Shown: positions 8,372-17,235, counted from the first letter of the stretch. The stretch is 64,000 nt of DNA from Nonomuraea dietziae (GCF_014195505.1 NZ_JACIBV010000001.1:744001-808000); one strand, 5' to 3'. Translations and numbers: made by a program. The notes: a model not told the origin generated them from the sequence alone.

Positions 8372-9727
8372 TCAGTGTGCCGGGCGGATGTTCTGGTTCA
8401 GGTGGAACACGTTGGCCGGGTCGTAGGCGGTCTTCACCGAGGTCAGTCGGGCCAGCTTCGCGGCCGAGTACGCCCGCCGCAGGCCGCGCTGCCCATCGGC
8501 CAGTTCGTCGGCCGTCAGCGAGTTGACGTACACCCCACTCGCGTACGGCTCGAGCGACGCACCGGCGGCGCGGGCGGCGCCCATCCTGGCGTCGTCCTCG
8601 GCCGGGTCGCTCCAGCGGGAGCCGGCACCGAACTCGAACATCGTGCCGCGGTGGCTGAACGCCGCGTCTGCTTCAGGGACATCGGCGATCGCGCCGCCGT
8701 GCGCCTGCAGGCCGACGCCCGGCAGGTGCGGGCTCGCGCTCAGGTCGGCGCCGCCGCGCAGCAGGAACGCCTCGATCGCCGCGGCGGGGAATCGCCGCAG
8801 GTAGTGCGCCTGGGAATAGCGGCGGTAGGCGTGAGCGCCGGTGGAGTCCTCGCGTCGCTGAAGTTCGAGGTACGACGGGGTGGTGACGCGCGACGCGATC
8901 GGACGCCCGAGCGCCCGCATCGCGGGGAGCAGCCGGCTGCCCTCGGCCGGGTCGCCGACCCACACGAACCCCAGCGTGGCGATCGGGCCGGCGGGACCGC
9001 TGGTGACACTGGCGGTGAACGTCGCCTGTCGGGGCGCGACGGCGTTCAGGTCGCGCCAGCCCTCGATGACCGGGACGGCGTCCTCGGCGCGGAAGTCGAA
9101 CTCGGCGAGCAGCGTCCTCGTGCCGGTGCGATGCAACTGGAACTCGAACTCGGTGACGATGCCGAAGTTGCCGCCACCGCCGCGCAGGCCCCAGAACAGG
9201 TCGGGGTTCTGGTCGCGGCTCGCGGTCACCACGTCCCCCTCGGCGGTGACCATCGTGTAGGAGACGACGTTGTCGCAGGCCAGGCCGTACTGGCGGGCCA
9301 GCCAGCCCATGCCGCCGCCGAGCGTGAGCCCGCCGACGCCGGTGTGCGAGACGTTGCCGGCGGTGGTGGCCAGGCCGTAGGCCTGGGACGCCCGGTCCAG
9401 CGCGCCGAGCAGCGCGCCGCCCTGCACCCGGGCCCGGCGGCGGGCCGGGTCGATCCGCACGCCGCCCATGGGCGTCAGGTCGATCATGAGACCTCCGTCG
9501 GGTACGGCGAAGCCTGCGACGTTGTGGCCGCCGCAGCGCACGCCGATCTCCAGGTCCAGTTCCCGGCCCATCCGCACGGCGGCGACCACGTCGGCGACGC
9601 CCGCCGCGCGCACGATCACGCGTGGTCGCCGGTCGATCATGGCGTTCCAGACAGTACGGGCGGTGTCGTAGCCGGCGTCGCCAGGCGTGAGGAGCCGGCC
9701 GGCCAAGCGAGTCGCTGTCGTTGTCAT
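8372..9727 (-). CDS. FAD-linked oxidoreductase (BBE/PCMH family)
   Basis: A 451-residue flavoprotein of the berberine-bridge-enzyme group: an N-terminal PCMH FAD domain, a substrate domain, and the C-terminal BBE motif (AYDPANVFHLNQNIRP). VRCGGHNVAG supplies the His that normally links FAD covalently. The partner position in VSHTGVGGLTLGGGMGW lacks the Cys of bicovalent members, so a single covalent link is expected. These enzymes oxidise sugars, alkaloids or polyketide alcohols with oxygen and release H2O2. The start is the ATG at 9727; upstream residues would be read from the duplicated MocR operator. There is no Sec or Tat signal, so it is probably cytoplasmic. The MocR protein is its likely regulator. 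Confidence 0.85.
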   Translation of the reverse strand: MTTTATRLAGRLLTPGDAGYDTARTVWNAMIDRRPRVIVRAAGVADVVAAVRMGRELDLEIGVRCGGHNVAGFAVPDGGLMIDLTPMGGVRIDPARRRARVQGGALLGALDRASQAYGLATTAGNVSHTGVGGLTLGGGMGWLARQYGLACDNVVSYTMVTAEGDVVTASRDQNPDLFWGLRGGGGNFGIVTEFEFQLHRTGTRTLLAEFDFRAEDAVPVIEGWRDLNAVAPRQATFTASVTSGPAGPIATLGFVWVGDPAEGSRLLPAMRALGRPIASRVTTPSYLELQRREDSTGAHAYRRYSQAHYLRRFPAAAIEAFLLRGGADLSASPHLPGVGLQAHGGAIADVPEADAAFSHRGTMFEFGAGSRWSDPAEDDARMGAARAAGASLEPYASGVYVNSLTADELADGQRGLRRAYSAAKLARLTSVKTAYDPANVFHLNQNIRPAH

Positions 9728-9733
9728 GCCTCT

Positions 9734-9802
9734 CAGCCTGACAGGAATCGGTACACCCGATAGGGTCCGATCCCGTAGGCCGAATGAGGACCAATTCGGC
9801 CC
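9734..9802 (-). promoter_or_regulatory. MocR operator, copy 2, upstream of the flavin oxidase
   Basis: About 60 of 70 positions are identical to 6846-6915, including ATCGG(9747-9751)/CCGAT(9757-9761) and the CAATTCGG tail. In copy 1 the tail is the start of the MocR coding region; here it lies in non-coding DNA, with GTA in place of the GTG start. It therefore looks like the eroded front of a lost MocR paralogue that was once divergent from the oxidase. It begins 7 bp upstream of the oxidase ATG. Confidence 0.6.
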
Positions 9803-9878
9803 ACCACTCCGAGGCGCGGGTCCGCCGACGGGTGGGCCGCGATCGAGCGGCCCGCCGGCGTTGATCACGGAATGGCGG

Positions 9879-12344
9879 TCAGATGACGCTGATCCTTATG
9901 TTGCGGAAGCAGACGCGCCCGGTATGGGCCTGCAGGCCGAGGTAGGCGGGCGCGTCAATGGTGGTCGGCAGGCCGCGGTCAGGATCGGTGTTGGTGAAGG
10001 TGGTGACCTGCCGGCCGTTGAGGATCACGGTGTAGTCCTGGCCGCGGACGCGGATCTCGTAGTCGTTCCACTTGCCGGGCGGCCTTGCCGGTGTCGCCGT
10101 GTAGGTCTGACGGTCGACTCCGTGGATGGCGCCGGTGCGGTGCATGTCGGCGCCGTCGGGCCGGGCCAGGTCGTCGATCTGGATCTCGAAGCCGAAGTCG
10201 ACCGCCACCCAGGCGGAGTTGTCGTAGCCCTTACTGGTGGGATCGGGGAAGCGGATGAAGATCCCCGAGTTGTCGTCGGGGCGCGTCAGGCGGTACTGCA
10301 ACCGCAAGGAGAAGTCGGTCGGGGTGGGGCGGGTGCACCACAGCAGGCCGAGGCCGTCGCCGGGGATGGACTGCAGCGCGCCGTCCACGATCTGGAATCG
10401 ACCGGCGCCGGCCATCCGCCAGGCGCTCATGTCGGTGCCGTCGAACAGCACCTCGTGGTTGTCGGTGGCGACGAAACGGCGGGTGGGAGTGAGATGTTCG
10501 GCCAGCCGGCGGGCGAGCGCGACGCCTGTGAGCATCGGGTTGGGCGAGCCCAGCCGCGGGAACAGCGCAGGGCCCGCCGCGTAGGCGTTGTCCACCCCGT
10601 GCAGGCGGCAGTCCGCGGTGGTGACGGAGCCGGCCGGGTCGTCGCCGAGACGCAGAGTCCCGCCCTCATGATGGGTGGTGCCCAGTCCGTCGCGGCGGCG
10701 GATGAACGGCACCACGTCGCAGGGAGCCTGTCCGGCGGCCGCCGGGCGGAACGTCGTGCCGTCGAGGACCTCGAACGGTGACCCGTTGGCGAAGGCCAGG
10801 GCAGCGGCGTCGGCGCAGGCGTCCATCTCGTCCCACAGTTGCCTGTCGGCCTGGCTGGGCGACAGTTCTACCAGCGCGCGGGGGATCCCGTACTCGTCGA
10901 GTTCGGGATCCAGCCGGATCTGGTTGGCCGGGTTGTCGGGATCCATCTCACCGATCCCGCGCAAGGTGATGACCACGTGTGTGTCGCTGGCGGATTGGAA
11001 CCGGTTGAACAGGTCGATGTCAGGGAGCTTCTTGAACAGCTCCGCCTCGGAGTCCGCACTGCGGGATCCGAGGCCGGCGGCCGTGATCTGCAGGTGGAAG
11101 AAGCGCTCGCGCCCGTCGGCGTCCACCGCGTGTCCCTTGAGAAGCAGGGCCGCGGCCATGAGCTCGTGTTCGGTGATCTGGCCCAGCGCCTCCCGTGGGA
11201 TCCGGATGGTGAGGTTGGAGCGCAGGTGCGCCATCAGCCCGCTGCCGATCGGGCCGGTCCCCGGCAGGGCGTCGAAGGCGTGTAGCGCCAGCCGGGTGCT
11301 TTCGATCGTGCCCAGCGCGATCACGACCGCTCCGCCGGGCGGCAGCGGCACATACCCGTGGCTGGTCTGCACGCCTACGACCTCGCTGCCGCGGGTGTCC
11401 AGGCGCAGCACGTGACATCGAGGGACGATCATCAGCCGCTTGTCGGCGTCGTCTCCACCCGAGTCGGCCCAGGCGGCACGGGCGGCCTGCACCAGCAGCG
11501 GTCCTGCGCTGAACTTGTTGTTCGGGAAGAACCCGGGGCGCGTGCTGGCCTGCACGGCCAAAGGGGCCTCCAGCTTCAGCTGATCCGCCAGTTCCTGCGC
11601 GCCGCGCTCACCGGCGGCCTCTGGGTTCATGCCCAGCAGCTGACCCAGCTGCGCAGGTGAGGGGAGCCCGTCGCGCAGTGCCGGATGGTGGGGGAGCGCC
11701 CCCAGGTCCATCGCCCCGGGTACGCGTTGCCCGCGCACCGCCTCGTGCAGACGCTCCCGCAGGGCGTTGTGCAGCGGGCCGAAGATGAAGTCGTTGGTCT
11801 GGTCGACGCCGATCTGCTGGCTTGCCGTATCGAGCTGGCCGTCCTCCAGGTCGTCCACCAGCGCCTTCGGCCAGACCGTGGGTGACAGCTCCTCGGGCAG
11901 CGGCCGGGGCGCCCAGCCGCCCCAGTACAGCGACCGGCCTCCCACGCAGTAGGCCAGCCCCGGGAACGGCACCGGTGAGTGCCAGGCCAGTCCCCACACC
12001 TCGTTGCGTGCCACGTGCGCCTGCCCGGCTTGACGCAGCGCGGCGATGCTCGTGGCGGCGGGCACGTTCAGACCCAGCATCGGGAGGTTCTGGACCTGCT
12101 CGGGAAGCATGAAAGGGCCACCCTCGAGCACGAGGATCCGGTGGGTGCGCGAGACGTCGACGTTGAACATGTGCGCGGCCACCACCGCGCCGAAGCTGCC
12201 GCCTCCGATGACCACGACATCGAACGGGCGGGCGCCCGGCGTCGCCTGACTGTCTGTGCTGGCCATCGCCTCGGCCAGGGTGTTGCACACGTACCGTCCG
12301 AGGACATCACGCGAGAACTCGGTCACTTGGGTCTGCGTCGCCAT
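9879..12344 (-). CDS. GMC oxidoreductase fused to a C-terminal DUF1080 (3-keto-glycoside hydrolase/lyase-like) domain
   Basis: 821 residues. DVVVIGGGSFGAVVAAHMF near residue 46 is the FAD dinucleotide fold. The middle is a GMC substrate domain with HHEGGTLRLG (catalytic His, about residue 557) and GSPNPMLTG. From about residue 625 (EVLFDGTDMSAW) to the end is a concanavalin-like DUF1080 domain (GIFIRFPDP, GKWNDYEIRVRGQDYTVILNG, YLGLQAHTGRVCFRNIRI). Known GMC enzymes oxidise the C3 hydroxyl of sugars and glycosides. DUF1080 proteins cleave the resulting 3-keto-glycosides. One chain could thus oxidise and then split a glycoside; this is inference. GAAAGG lies before the ATG. There is no signal peptide, so action is intracellular. 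Confidence 0.85.
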   Translation of the reverse strand: MATQTQVTEFSRDVLGRYVCNTLAEAMASTDSQATPGARPFDVVVIGGGSFGAVVAAHMFNVDVSRTHRILVLEGGPFMLPEQVQNLPMLGLNVPAATSIAALRQAGQAHVARNEVWGLAWHSPVPFPGLAYCVGGRSLYWGGWAPRPLPEELSPTVWPKALVDDLEDGQLDTASQQIGVDQTNDFIFGPLHNALRERLHEAVRGQRVPGAMDLGALPHHPALRDGLPSPAQLGQLLGMNPEAAGERGAQELADQLKLEAPLAVQASTRPGFFPNNKFSAGPLLVQAARAAWADSGGDDADKRLMIVPRCHVLRLDTRGSEVVGVQTSHGYVPLPPGGAVVIALGTIESTRLALHAFDALPGTGPIGSGLMAHLRSNLTIRIPREALGQITEHELMAAALLLKGHAVDADGRERFFHLQITAAGLGSRSADSEAELFKKLPDIDLFNRFQSASDTHVVITLRGIGEMDPDNPANQIRLDPELDEYGIPRALVELSPSQADRQLWDEMDACADAAALAFANGSPFEVLDGTTFRPAAAGQAPCDVVPFIRRRDGLGTTHHEGGTLRLGDDPAGSVTTADCRLHGVDNAYAAGPALFPRLGSPNPMLTGVALARRLAEHLTPTRRFVATDNHEVLFDGTDMSAWRMAGAGRFQIVDGALQSIPGDGLGLLWCTRPTPTDFSLRLQYRLTRPDDNSGIFIRFPDPTSKGYDNSAWVAVDFGFEIQIDDLARPDGADMHRTGAIHGVDRQTYTATPARPPGKWNDYEIRVRGQDYTVILNGRQVTTFTNTDPDRGLPTTIDAPAYLGLQAHTGRVCFRNIRISVI

Positions 12345-12410
12345 GGGCGTCGCCTTTCGCCAGCGCCCGGCAACGATTCCGCAGCATCAGACGCATATCG
12401 ACACTTTCCG

Positions 12411-12430
12411 TGACTAAGCTACCACAGTCA
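12411..12430. promoter_or_regulatory. Inverted repeat upstream of the GMC-DUF1080 gene
   Basis: TGACT(12411-12415) and AGTCA(12426-12430) form a 5-bp dyad separated by 10 bp, about 70 bp before the GMC-DUF1080 start. The layout fits a dimeric repressor site; no regulator is assigned. Weak evidence. Confidence 0.25.
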
Positions 12431-12472
12431 GTAATCGGAAGCTCAGGCCACGAGCGGGGCAGCCGCCGGCGG

Positions 12473-13030
12473 TCACGCCTGGGCCAGCATCGCCCGCACT
12501 CCGGGCCCCACCGCCGCGTGGAAGGCCGCGTCCAGTTCGGCGGGAGTGGCGGTGAGCTCCTCATCCACCCACCGTGACAGCAAGGCCATGAACGCCCCGA
12601 CGACGCAGGTCACCACCAGCTCCAGCGATGTCGAGCGGCCCGCGCCCCGGGCGAGCAGTTCGTCGCGGATGAGGTCCTGCAGCAGCTGCTCGCCGTGGGC
12701 CATCACCACCCGGCCGCTGCGCCGCCCGAGCAGCGCCCGCACCAGGTCGCGCTGCTCGAGCACGTGCTCGAACATCGCCAGGCTGAAGGCGAACAGCGGG
12801 CCGTCGGCGCTGATCGGCGGGTGCAGGAAGGCGATCTCCGACAGGTTGGAGAACAACACCGCCTGCTTGCCGTCGAAGTGCGCGTAGAAGGTGGAGCGGC
12901 CGACGTCGGCGCGGTCGATGAGGTCGGTGACCGTGACCGCCTCATATCCCTTCTCCAAGATGAGCTCCACCAGCGCGCGCTGGATCGCCTGCCGGGTCCG
13001 CCGCACCCGCCTGTCGAGGTTTCCGGGCAC
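12473..13030 (-). CDS. TetR family transcriptional regulator
   Basis: About 185 residues. The N-terminal helix-turn-helix reads KGYEAVTVTDLIDRADVGRSTFYAHFDGK, a classic TetR_N signature, followed by an all-helical ligand domain. The GTG at 13030 (VPGNLDRRVRR) is preferred over 13057 because GGGGGTGG precedes it and because the longer version would translate through the operator. It is divergent from a methyltransferase across a promoter region with two matching palindromes, the usual layout for a TetR repressor controlling itself and its neighbour. The ligand is unknown. Confidence 0.85.
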   Translation of the reverse strand: MPGNLDRRVRRTRQAIQRALVELILEKGYEAVTVTDLIDRADVGRSTFYAHFDGKQAVLFSNLSEIAFLHPPISADGPLFAFSLAMFEHVLEQRDLVRALLGRRSGRVVMAHGEQLLQDLIRDELLARGAGRSTSLELVVTCVVGAFMALLSRWVDEELTATPAELDAAFHAAVGPGVRAMLAQA

Positions 13031-13040
13031 TTCGCCACCC

Positions 13041-13128
13041 CCTGTTCGGTACCGCACAGCCGGCCGGAAGTGATTGTTGACCCCGCCACCGTAACGAACA
13101 CATCATGCATTACCGAACAGGTTGTTCG
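13041..13128. promoter_or_regulatory. TetR operator pair between the regulator and methyltransferase genes
   Basis: CCTGTTCGGTA(13041-13051) and its exact complement TACCGAACAGG(13111-13121) form an 11-bp inverted pair 59 bp apart. Each copy is itself palindromic: TGTTCGGTACCGCACA at 13043-13058 (one mismatch pair) and CGAACA-GGT-TGTTCG at 13114-13128 (perfect). The left copy overlies the TetR leader and the right copy lies 13 bp before the methyltransferase ATG, covering its ribosome site. Binding is inferred. Confidence 0.6.
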
Positions 13129-13141
13129 AGAGGAGAGATCC

Positions 13142-13795
13142 ATGGGACTGGGCAAGCTGCTGCACGATCACGCTGAGCACGCCGATGCCGGCGGGACGAT
13201 CGATCGCCCACGCGCTTACGAACTCGCCGCGGAGATCGGCTTCCTGGGACGGCGGCGTGAGATCTTCACCCGGCTGGCCACGCTGTCCGGGGTCCGTCCG
13301 GGTGACCGGGTCCTCGACGTCGGCTGCGGCACCGGCTACCTGACCCGCATCCTGGCCCCCATCGTCGGTCCGGCCGGCCGGGTGACGGGCGTCGACGCGT
13401 CGGCGCCCATGGTCGAACACGCTCGTCGTCGCGCCCCGGGCAACTGCTCCTACCAGGTGGGCGAGGGCCAAGCGCTCGACCTGCCCGACGCGGGCTTCGA
13501 CGTGGTGGTCTCCAGCCTGGCCGTCCACCACATCCCGGCCGCCGAGCGTGGTGCCGCCCTGCGGGAGATGTTCCGGGTGCTGCGGCCGGGTGGACGTCTG
13601 CTGATCGCCGAGTTCCGCCCGCCCACCAACCACCTGCTCGCCCATCTCGTCGGCATGGTGTCGGGCCCTGCGATGCGGCACAGCCCGCACGACCTGCTCG
13701 GCGACCTGATCCCGGCCGCCGGATTCCACGTCCAGGACGAGGGCGACCTGCCGGTCATGCTCTCCTACGTCCGGGCCTTGCGGCCCTCGACCTGA
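13142..13795 (+). CDS. Class I SAM-dependent methyltransferase
   Basis: A 217-residue Rossmann methyltransferase. Motif I is VLDVGCGTGYLTRIL; the acidic residue of motif II is in VTGVDASAPMVEHAR. LDLPDAGFDVVVSSLAVHHIP is the Methyltransf_11 signature found in ubiquinone/menaquinone-type and small-molecule methyltransferases. GAGAGGAGAG precedes the ATG. It is probably repressed by the divergent TetR. A detoxifying or antibiotic-modifying role is plausible but unproven. Confidence 0.85.
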   Translation: MGLGKLLHDHAEHADAGGTIDRPRAYELAAEIGFLGRRREIFTRLATLSGVRPGDRVLDVGCGTGYLTRILAPIVGPAGRVTGVDASAPMVEHARRRAPGNCSYQVGEGQALDLPDAGFDVVVSSLAVHHIPAAERGAALREMFRVLRPGGRLLIAEFRPPTNHLLAHLVGMVSGPAMRHSPHDLLGDLIPAAGFHVQDEGDLPVMLSYVRALRPST

Positions 13796-13837
13796 CCGGC
13801 GTGACGATCAGGTCGACGGGAGAGCGCCCGACTCCTG

Positions 13838-15052
13838 TCAGATCCCTTCGCGACGTGGCCGGGCAGCAGCCCAGGCGCACAGCACCATGAGGACGGCGAC
13901 CGCGCCGCCGAACGTCATGACCGCCGAGGGCGAGGCGGCGTCGACCACCACACCCCCGAGCAGGGCGCCGACGGCGATGGTCGCCTGGAAGGAGGAGGTG
14001 AACATGATGGTGGCCGCCTCCGTCGCGTGCGGCGCCGAGGCCGCGAACCAGGTCTGCGAGCAGACGGGCACCGCGCCGTAGGCCAGGCCCCACACCACCA
14101 GCAGTGCAAGCGCGCCCAGGTGGCTGGTCCCGAGCAGGGGCAGCAGCAGGGTCGCGCAGGCGATCAGGCCACCGCTCACGGCGAACGTCGCCCCGAGCGC
14201 ACGCCTCGCCGTGGCTCCCGCGACGAAGTTGCCCGCGATGCCGGCGACGCCGTACACCAGCAGGAAGGCCGTGACCACGCCGGGGCCGGCGCCTGTGACC
14301 TGCTGCAGGAAGGGGGTCACATAGGTGTAGGTGCCGAAGTGGGCCAGCACGACCAGGAAGGTCAGCACCAGCCCCGCCCGCACGCCGCTGTCGCGCAGCA
14401 GCCCGGTCAGGACACTCAGCCTGGTCACGTGTTCGGCCGGCAGCGGCGGGAGCAGGACGGCCAGCGCCACGAGGATCGCGACGGTCAGCACCCCCATGAT
14501 GACGAAGGTCGCCCGCCAGCCCGCCAGGTGCCCGACGAGAGTGCCCGCGGGCACGCCGAGCACGGAGCCCAGGGGGACCGCCGAGAAGATCACCGCGGTC
14601 GCGGTGCCGGCGTGCGCGGGTCGCACCAGGCGGGCGGCCAGGCCCGCGCCGATCGACCAGAACCCGCCGATGACCAGTCCGACCAGCACCCTGGACACCA
14701 CCATGACCCCATAGGAGGTGGCGGCGGCGGCCAGGAAGTTGGCGACGGCGAGCAGGAGCATCAGCGCGCACAGCATGAAGCGCCTGTCGAGCCGTCCCGT
14801 CGCGACGGTGACGGCGGGGGCGGCGACCGCGGCCAGGATGCCCGGCATCGTCATCATCAGCCCCGCCGCCCCGTCGGAGATCTCGAAGTCAGAGCCGATG
14901 GAGGTCAGCAGGCCGATCGGCAGGATCTCCGCGGTGACGATCGAGAAGATTCCCAGCATCACCGAGACGACGGCCAGCCAGCCGATCAGCGGCGAGCGCA
15001 CGGCGGAGAGGTCCCCGGCAGTGGTTGAGGTTGAAGTGGACACGTGCTCCAC
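13838..15052 (-). CDS. MFS transporter, AraJ/sugar-efflux-like (12 TM)
   Basis: 404 residues with about 12 hydrophobic segments and a short Ser/Thr-rich cytoplasmic N-terminus (MEHVSTSTSTTAGD). TGRLDRRFML is the motif A-like loop between TM2 and TM3. GVMVVSRVLVGLVIGGFWSIGAGLAARLV and GVPAGTLVGHLAGWRATF are typical of the DHA1/AraJ efflux group that exports arabinose, purines or chloramphenicol-like drugs. It is divergent from a PucR-type regulator; the 130-bp gap probably holds both promoters. The substrate cannot be inferred from sequence. Confidence 0.85.
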   Translation of the reverse strand: MEHVSTSTSTTAGDLSAVRSPLIGWLAVVSVMLGIFSIVTAEILPIGLLTSIGSDFEISDGAAGLMMTMPGILAAVAAPAVTVATGRLDRRFMLCALMLLLAVANFLAAAATSYGVMVVSRVLVGLVIGGFWSIGAGLAARLVRPAHAGTATAVIFSAVPLGSVLGVPAGTLVGHLAGWRATFVIMGVLTVAILVALAVLLPPLPAEHVTRLSVLTGLLRDSGVRAGLVLTFLVVLAHFGTYTYVTPFLQQVTGAGPGVVTAFLLVYGVAGIAGNFVAGATARRALGATFAVSGGLIACATLLLPLLGTSHLGALALLVVWGLAYGAVPVCSQTWFAASAPHATEAATIMFTSSFQATIAVGALLGGVVVDAASPSAVMTFGGAVAVLMVLCAWAAARPRREGI

Positions 15053-15182
15053 TTCAGCGGTTCAGGACCGTGGGGCGCTGGCGGGATTGAGACCTCACCG
15101 TCAGCGGGAGGACGGAGACGGCTGTCCCGATCGCGACAGAAAGGGCATTCTGGGGTGTCGTCGTGACACCTGGGAGCGGCCG

Positions 15183-16385
15183 ATGCCCGAACCACTGCGC
15201 CTGGCGGGGCGCGCCGTCCACGAGATCCTGGACGGGCAGGCGGGCAGGCTCGCCCGCGAGCTGGTCCGCGGCTTCGTCGCCGAAATCCCCTTCTACAGGG
15301 AGTTACCCGACGAGGAGCTCACGAGCGACATCATCCAGATCACCGAGCTGAACCTGCGCCTGGTGGCCAGGCTGCTGCGTGAGCGGCGGGCGCCGACGAC
15401 GGCCGAGCTGGCGCCGCTGCGCGCCTCGGCCGTCCGCAGAGCGCAGGAAGGAGTGCCGCTCGAGGCGATCCTGGCCGCCTACCATCGGGGCGCGGGCCGG
15501 ATCTGGGACCACGTGCTGGCCGGGGCCGCCCCCGAGGACCTGGCCGACGCGCTGGCGGCCGGACGGCTGATGCTCGGCTACACCGAGGCCGTCACCGCCG
15601 CCGTCTGCGCGGCCTACCGGCACGAACGCGAGAGCCTCCTACGGCAGGAGCAGCACGCCAGACACGCCGCCATCTCCGCCCTGCTCAGCGGCGAACCGCA
15701 GGCCACCACCGGGATCAGGCTGTCAGCCCGCTACCTGGTGCTGTCGGTGACTCTGGACGCCCACCCGGACGAGCGCTCTGCCACGACCGCCGCGCGACGC
15801 AGGCTGCACCGCGTGCGCGAGGCGACGCAGAGGTTCTCCGCCGAGCCGGTGCTGTCGCTGCTCGACCTCACCGGCGGGCTGATCCTCGTGCCCGAGCTCA
15901 CGTGGGACTCGGCGGGCGCGCTGGTCGCGGCGATCTGCGAGGCGGCGGGTGCGCAGGTACGCGCGGCGGGCGAGGTCGCGCCGCCCGAGCGGGTGGCGGC
16001 GGCGGCCAGGCTGACCCAGGAGGTGCTCGACGTGGTGCACCTGTTCCACCATCCGCCTGGCCTCTACCGGCTGGCCGACGTGCTGCTGGAGTATCAGCTG
16101 ACCAGGCCGAGCGAGGCGGTGAGCGGCCTGGCCAGGCTGCTCGACCCGCTCACCGACAACCCCGACCTGCTCCAGACGCTCACCGTCTACCTGGAGACGG
16201 GCCTGGACAGGCGGCGGACGGCCGAGCGACTGCACGTGCACCCCAACACCGTCGACTACCGGCTGCGCAGGGCCGTCGCGCTGACCGGACTCGACCCCGT
16301 GGACCCCGCGCAGCTGCAGAGCATCGGCGCGGCGCTGGCCGCGCGCCGCGTCATGAACCGGCCGCGACAGGCTCCTCCTTCCTAG
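15183..16385 (+). CDS. PucR-type helix-turn-helix regulator
   Basis: A 400-residue regulator. The N-terminal half is an all-helical sensor region (residues about 10-165) of the RsbRD/PucR-associated type. The middle is a GGDEF-like domain without catalytic residues. The C-terminal HTH_30 segment reads YLETGLDRRRTAERLHVHPNTVDYRLRR, with the diagnostic HxNTVxYRL motif. The ATG at 15183 follows GGGAGC. Such proteins commonly control purine, proline or detoxification genes. The divergent MFS gene is a candidate target. Its last 35 bp overlap the end of the convergent BASS transporter. Confidence 0.85.
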   Translation: MPEPLRLAGRAVHEILDGQAGRLARELVRGFVAEIPFYRELPDEELTSDIIQITELNLRLVARLLRERRAPTTAELAPLRASAVRRAQEGVPLEAILAAYHRGAGRIWDHVLAGAAPEDLADALAAGRLMLGYTEAVTAAVCAAYRHERESLLRQEQHARHAAISALLSGEPQATTGIRLSARYLVLSVTLDAHPDERSATTAARRRLHRVREATQRFSAEPVLSLLDLTGGLILVPELTWDSAGALVAAICEAAGAQVRAAGEVAPPERVAAAARLTQEVLDVVHLFHHPPGLYRLADVLLEYQLTRPSEAVSGLARLLDPLTDNPDLLQTLTVYLETGLDRRRTAERLHVHPNTVDYRLRRAVALTGLDPVDPAQLQSIGAALAARRVMNRPRQAPPS

Positions 16386-17220
16386 CCCTGAGCAGGAAGC
16401 CCGCGACCGCGGCGGTGAAGAACATGAGCACGCCGTAGGTCGCCGAGGGGATGGCCATCTGCGTGTTGGCGAGCAGACCCGCCGCCACGGTGATGGACAG
16501 CGTCGCGTTGTGGATGCCGATCTCCATGCAGGAGGCGATCGCCTGACGCCTGCCGACCCGCGCCAGCCTGGGCGCCCAGTAGCCAACGGCGAGGCTGACG
16601 ACGCTGAACAGCAGCGTGATCAAGCCGACGTCGCGGATGTAGCCGCCGATGTTGTCGAGCTCCTGGAGCACCGAGGCGACGATCACCAGGGCCAGGATCA
16701 CCGCCGAGGTGATCTTCACGGGGGTGTGCATGCGCTCGGCGAAGGCGGTGAACCTGGCCCTGGCCAGCATGCCGATCGCCACGGGCACCAGGACGATCGC
16801 GAACACCTGCACGCTCTTGTCGAACTGCAGCCCGAGCGTGCCCGCCTCGGCGCCGAAGAAGCCGATCGACAGGTTGGTGATCAGCGGCAGCGTGAAGACG
16901 GCCAGCACGGAGTTGATCGCGGTGAGCGTCACGTTGAGCGCCACGTCCCCGCCGAACAGATGGCTGTAGAGATTGGCGGTGGTCCCGCCGGGCGAGGCGG
17001 CCAGCAGCATCATGCCGACGGCGAGCACCGGCGGCAGCCCGAACAGCAGGACGAGTGCGAGGCACACGGCCGGCAGCACGAGCACCTGGCAGGCCAGCGC
17101 GATGACGCTGGCCTTCGGGTACTGCAGCACGCGGCGGAAGTCGGCGGGCGCCAGCCCGAGTCCGAGACCGAACATGATGACGGCCAGGGCGATGGGCAGC
17201 AGGACAGCGGCAAGGCTCAT
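16351..17220 (-). CDS. Bile acid:sodium symporter (BASS/SBF) family transporter
   Basis: 289 residues, nine to ten TM segments. The two conserved crossover motifs are visible: SPGGTTANLYSHLFGGD in TM4 and SCMEIGIHNATLSITVA in TM9, which bind sodium in ASBT structures. The prokaryotic family carries sterol-like acids, pantoate or 2-keto acids. It begins 15 bp after the stop of the PhoX-like gene on the same strand, so it is probably co-transcribed with it. The end overlaps the PucR gene tail-to-tail by 35 bp. Confidence 0.88.
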   Translation of the reverse strand: MSLAAVLLPIALAVIMFGLGLGLAPADFRRVLQYPKASVIALACQVLVLPAVCLALVLLFGLPPVLAVGMMLLAASPGGTTANLYSHLFGGDVALNVTLTAINSVLAVFTLPLITNLSIGFFGAEAGTLGLQFDKSVQVFAIVLVPVAIGMLARARFTAFAERMHTPVKITSAVILALVIVASVLQELDNIGGYIRDVGLITLLFSVVSLAVGYWAPRLARVGRRQAIASCMEIGIHNATLSITVAAGLLANTQMAIPSATYGVLMFFTAAVAGFLLRARKEEPVAAGS

Positions 17221-17235
17221 GGGGGGTTCCTGTCG

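Noticed and set aside
8372..12344. Flavin oxidase plus GMC-DUF1080 plus MocR as an antibiotic biosynthetic cluster
   Set aside because: There is no polyketide, peptide, terpene or RiPP core gene. The set fits sugar or xenobiotic oxidation better.
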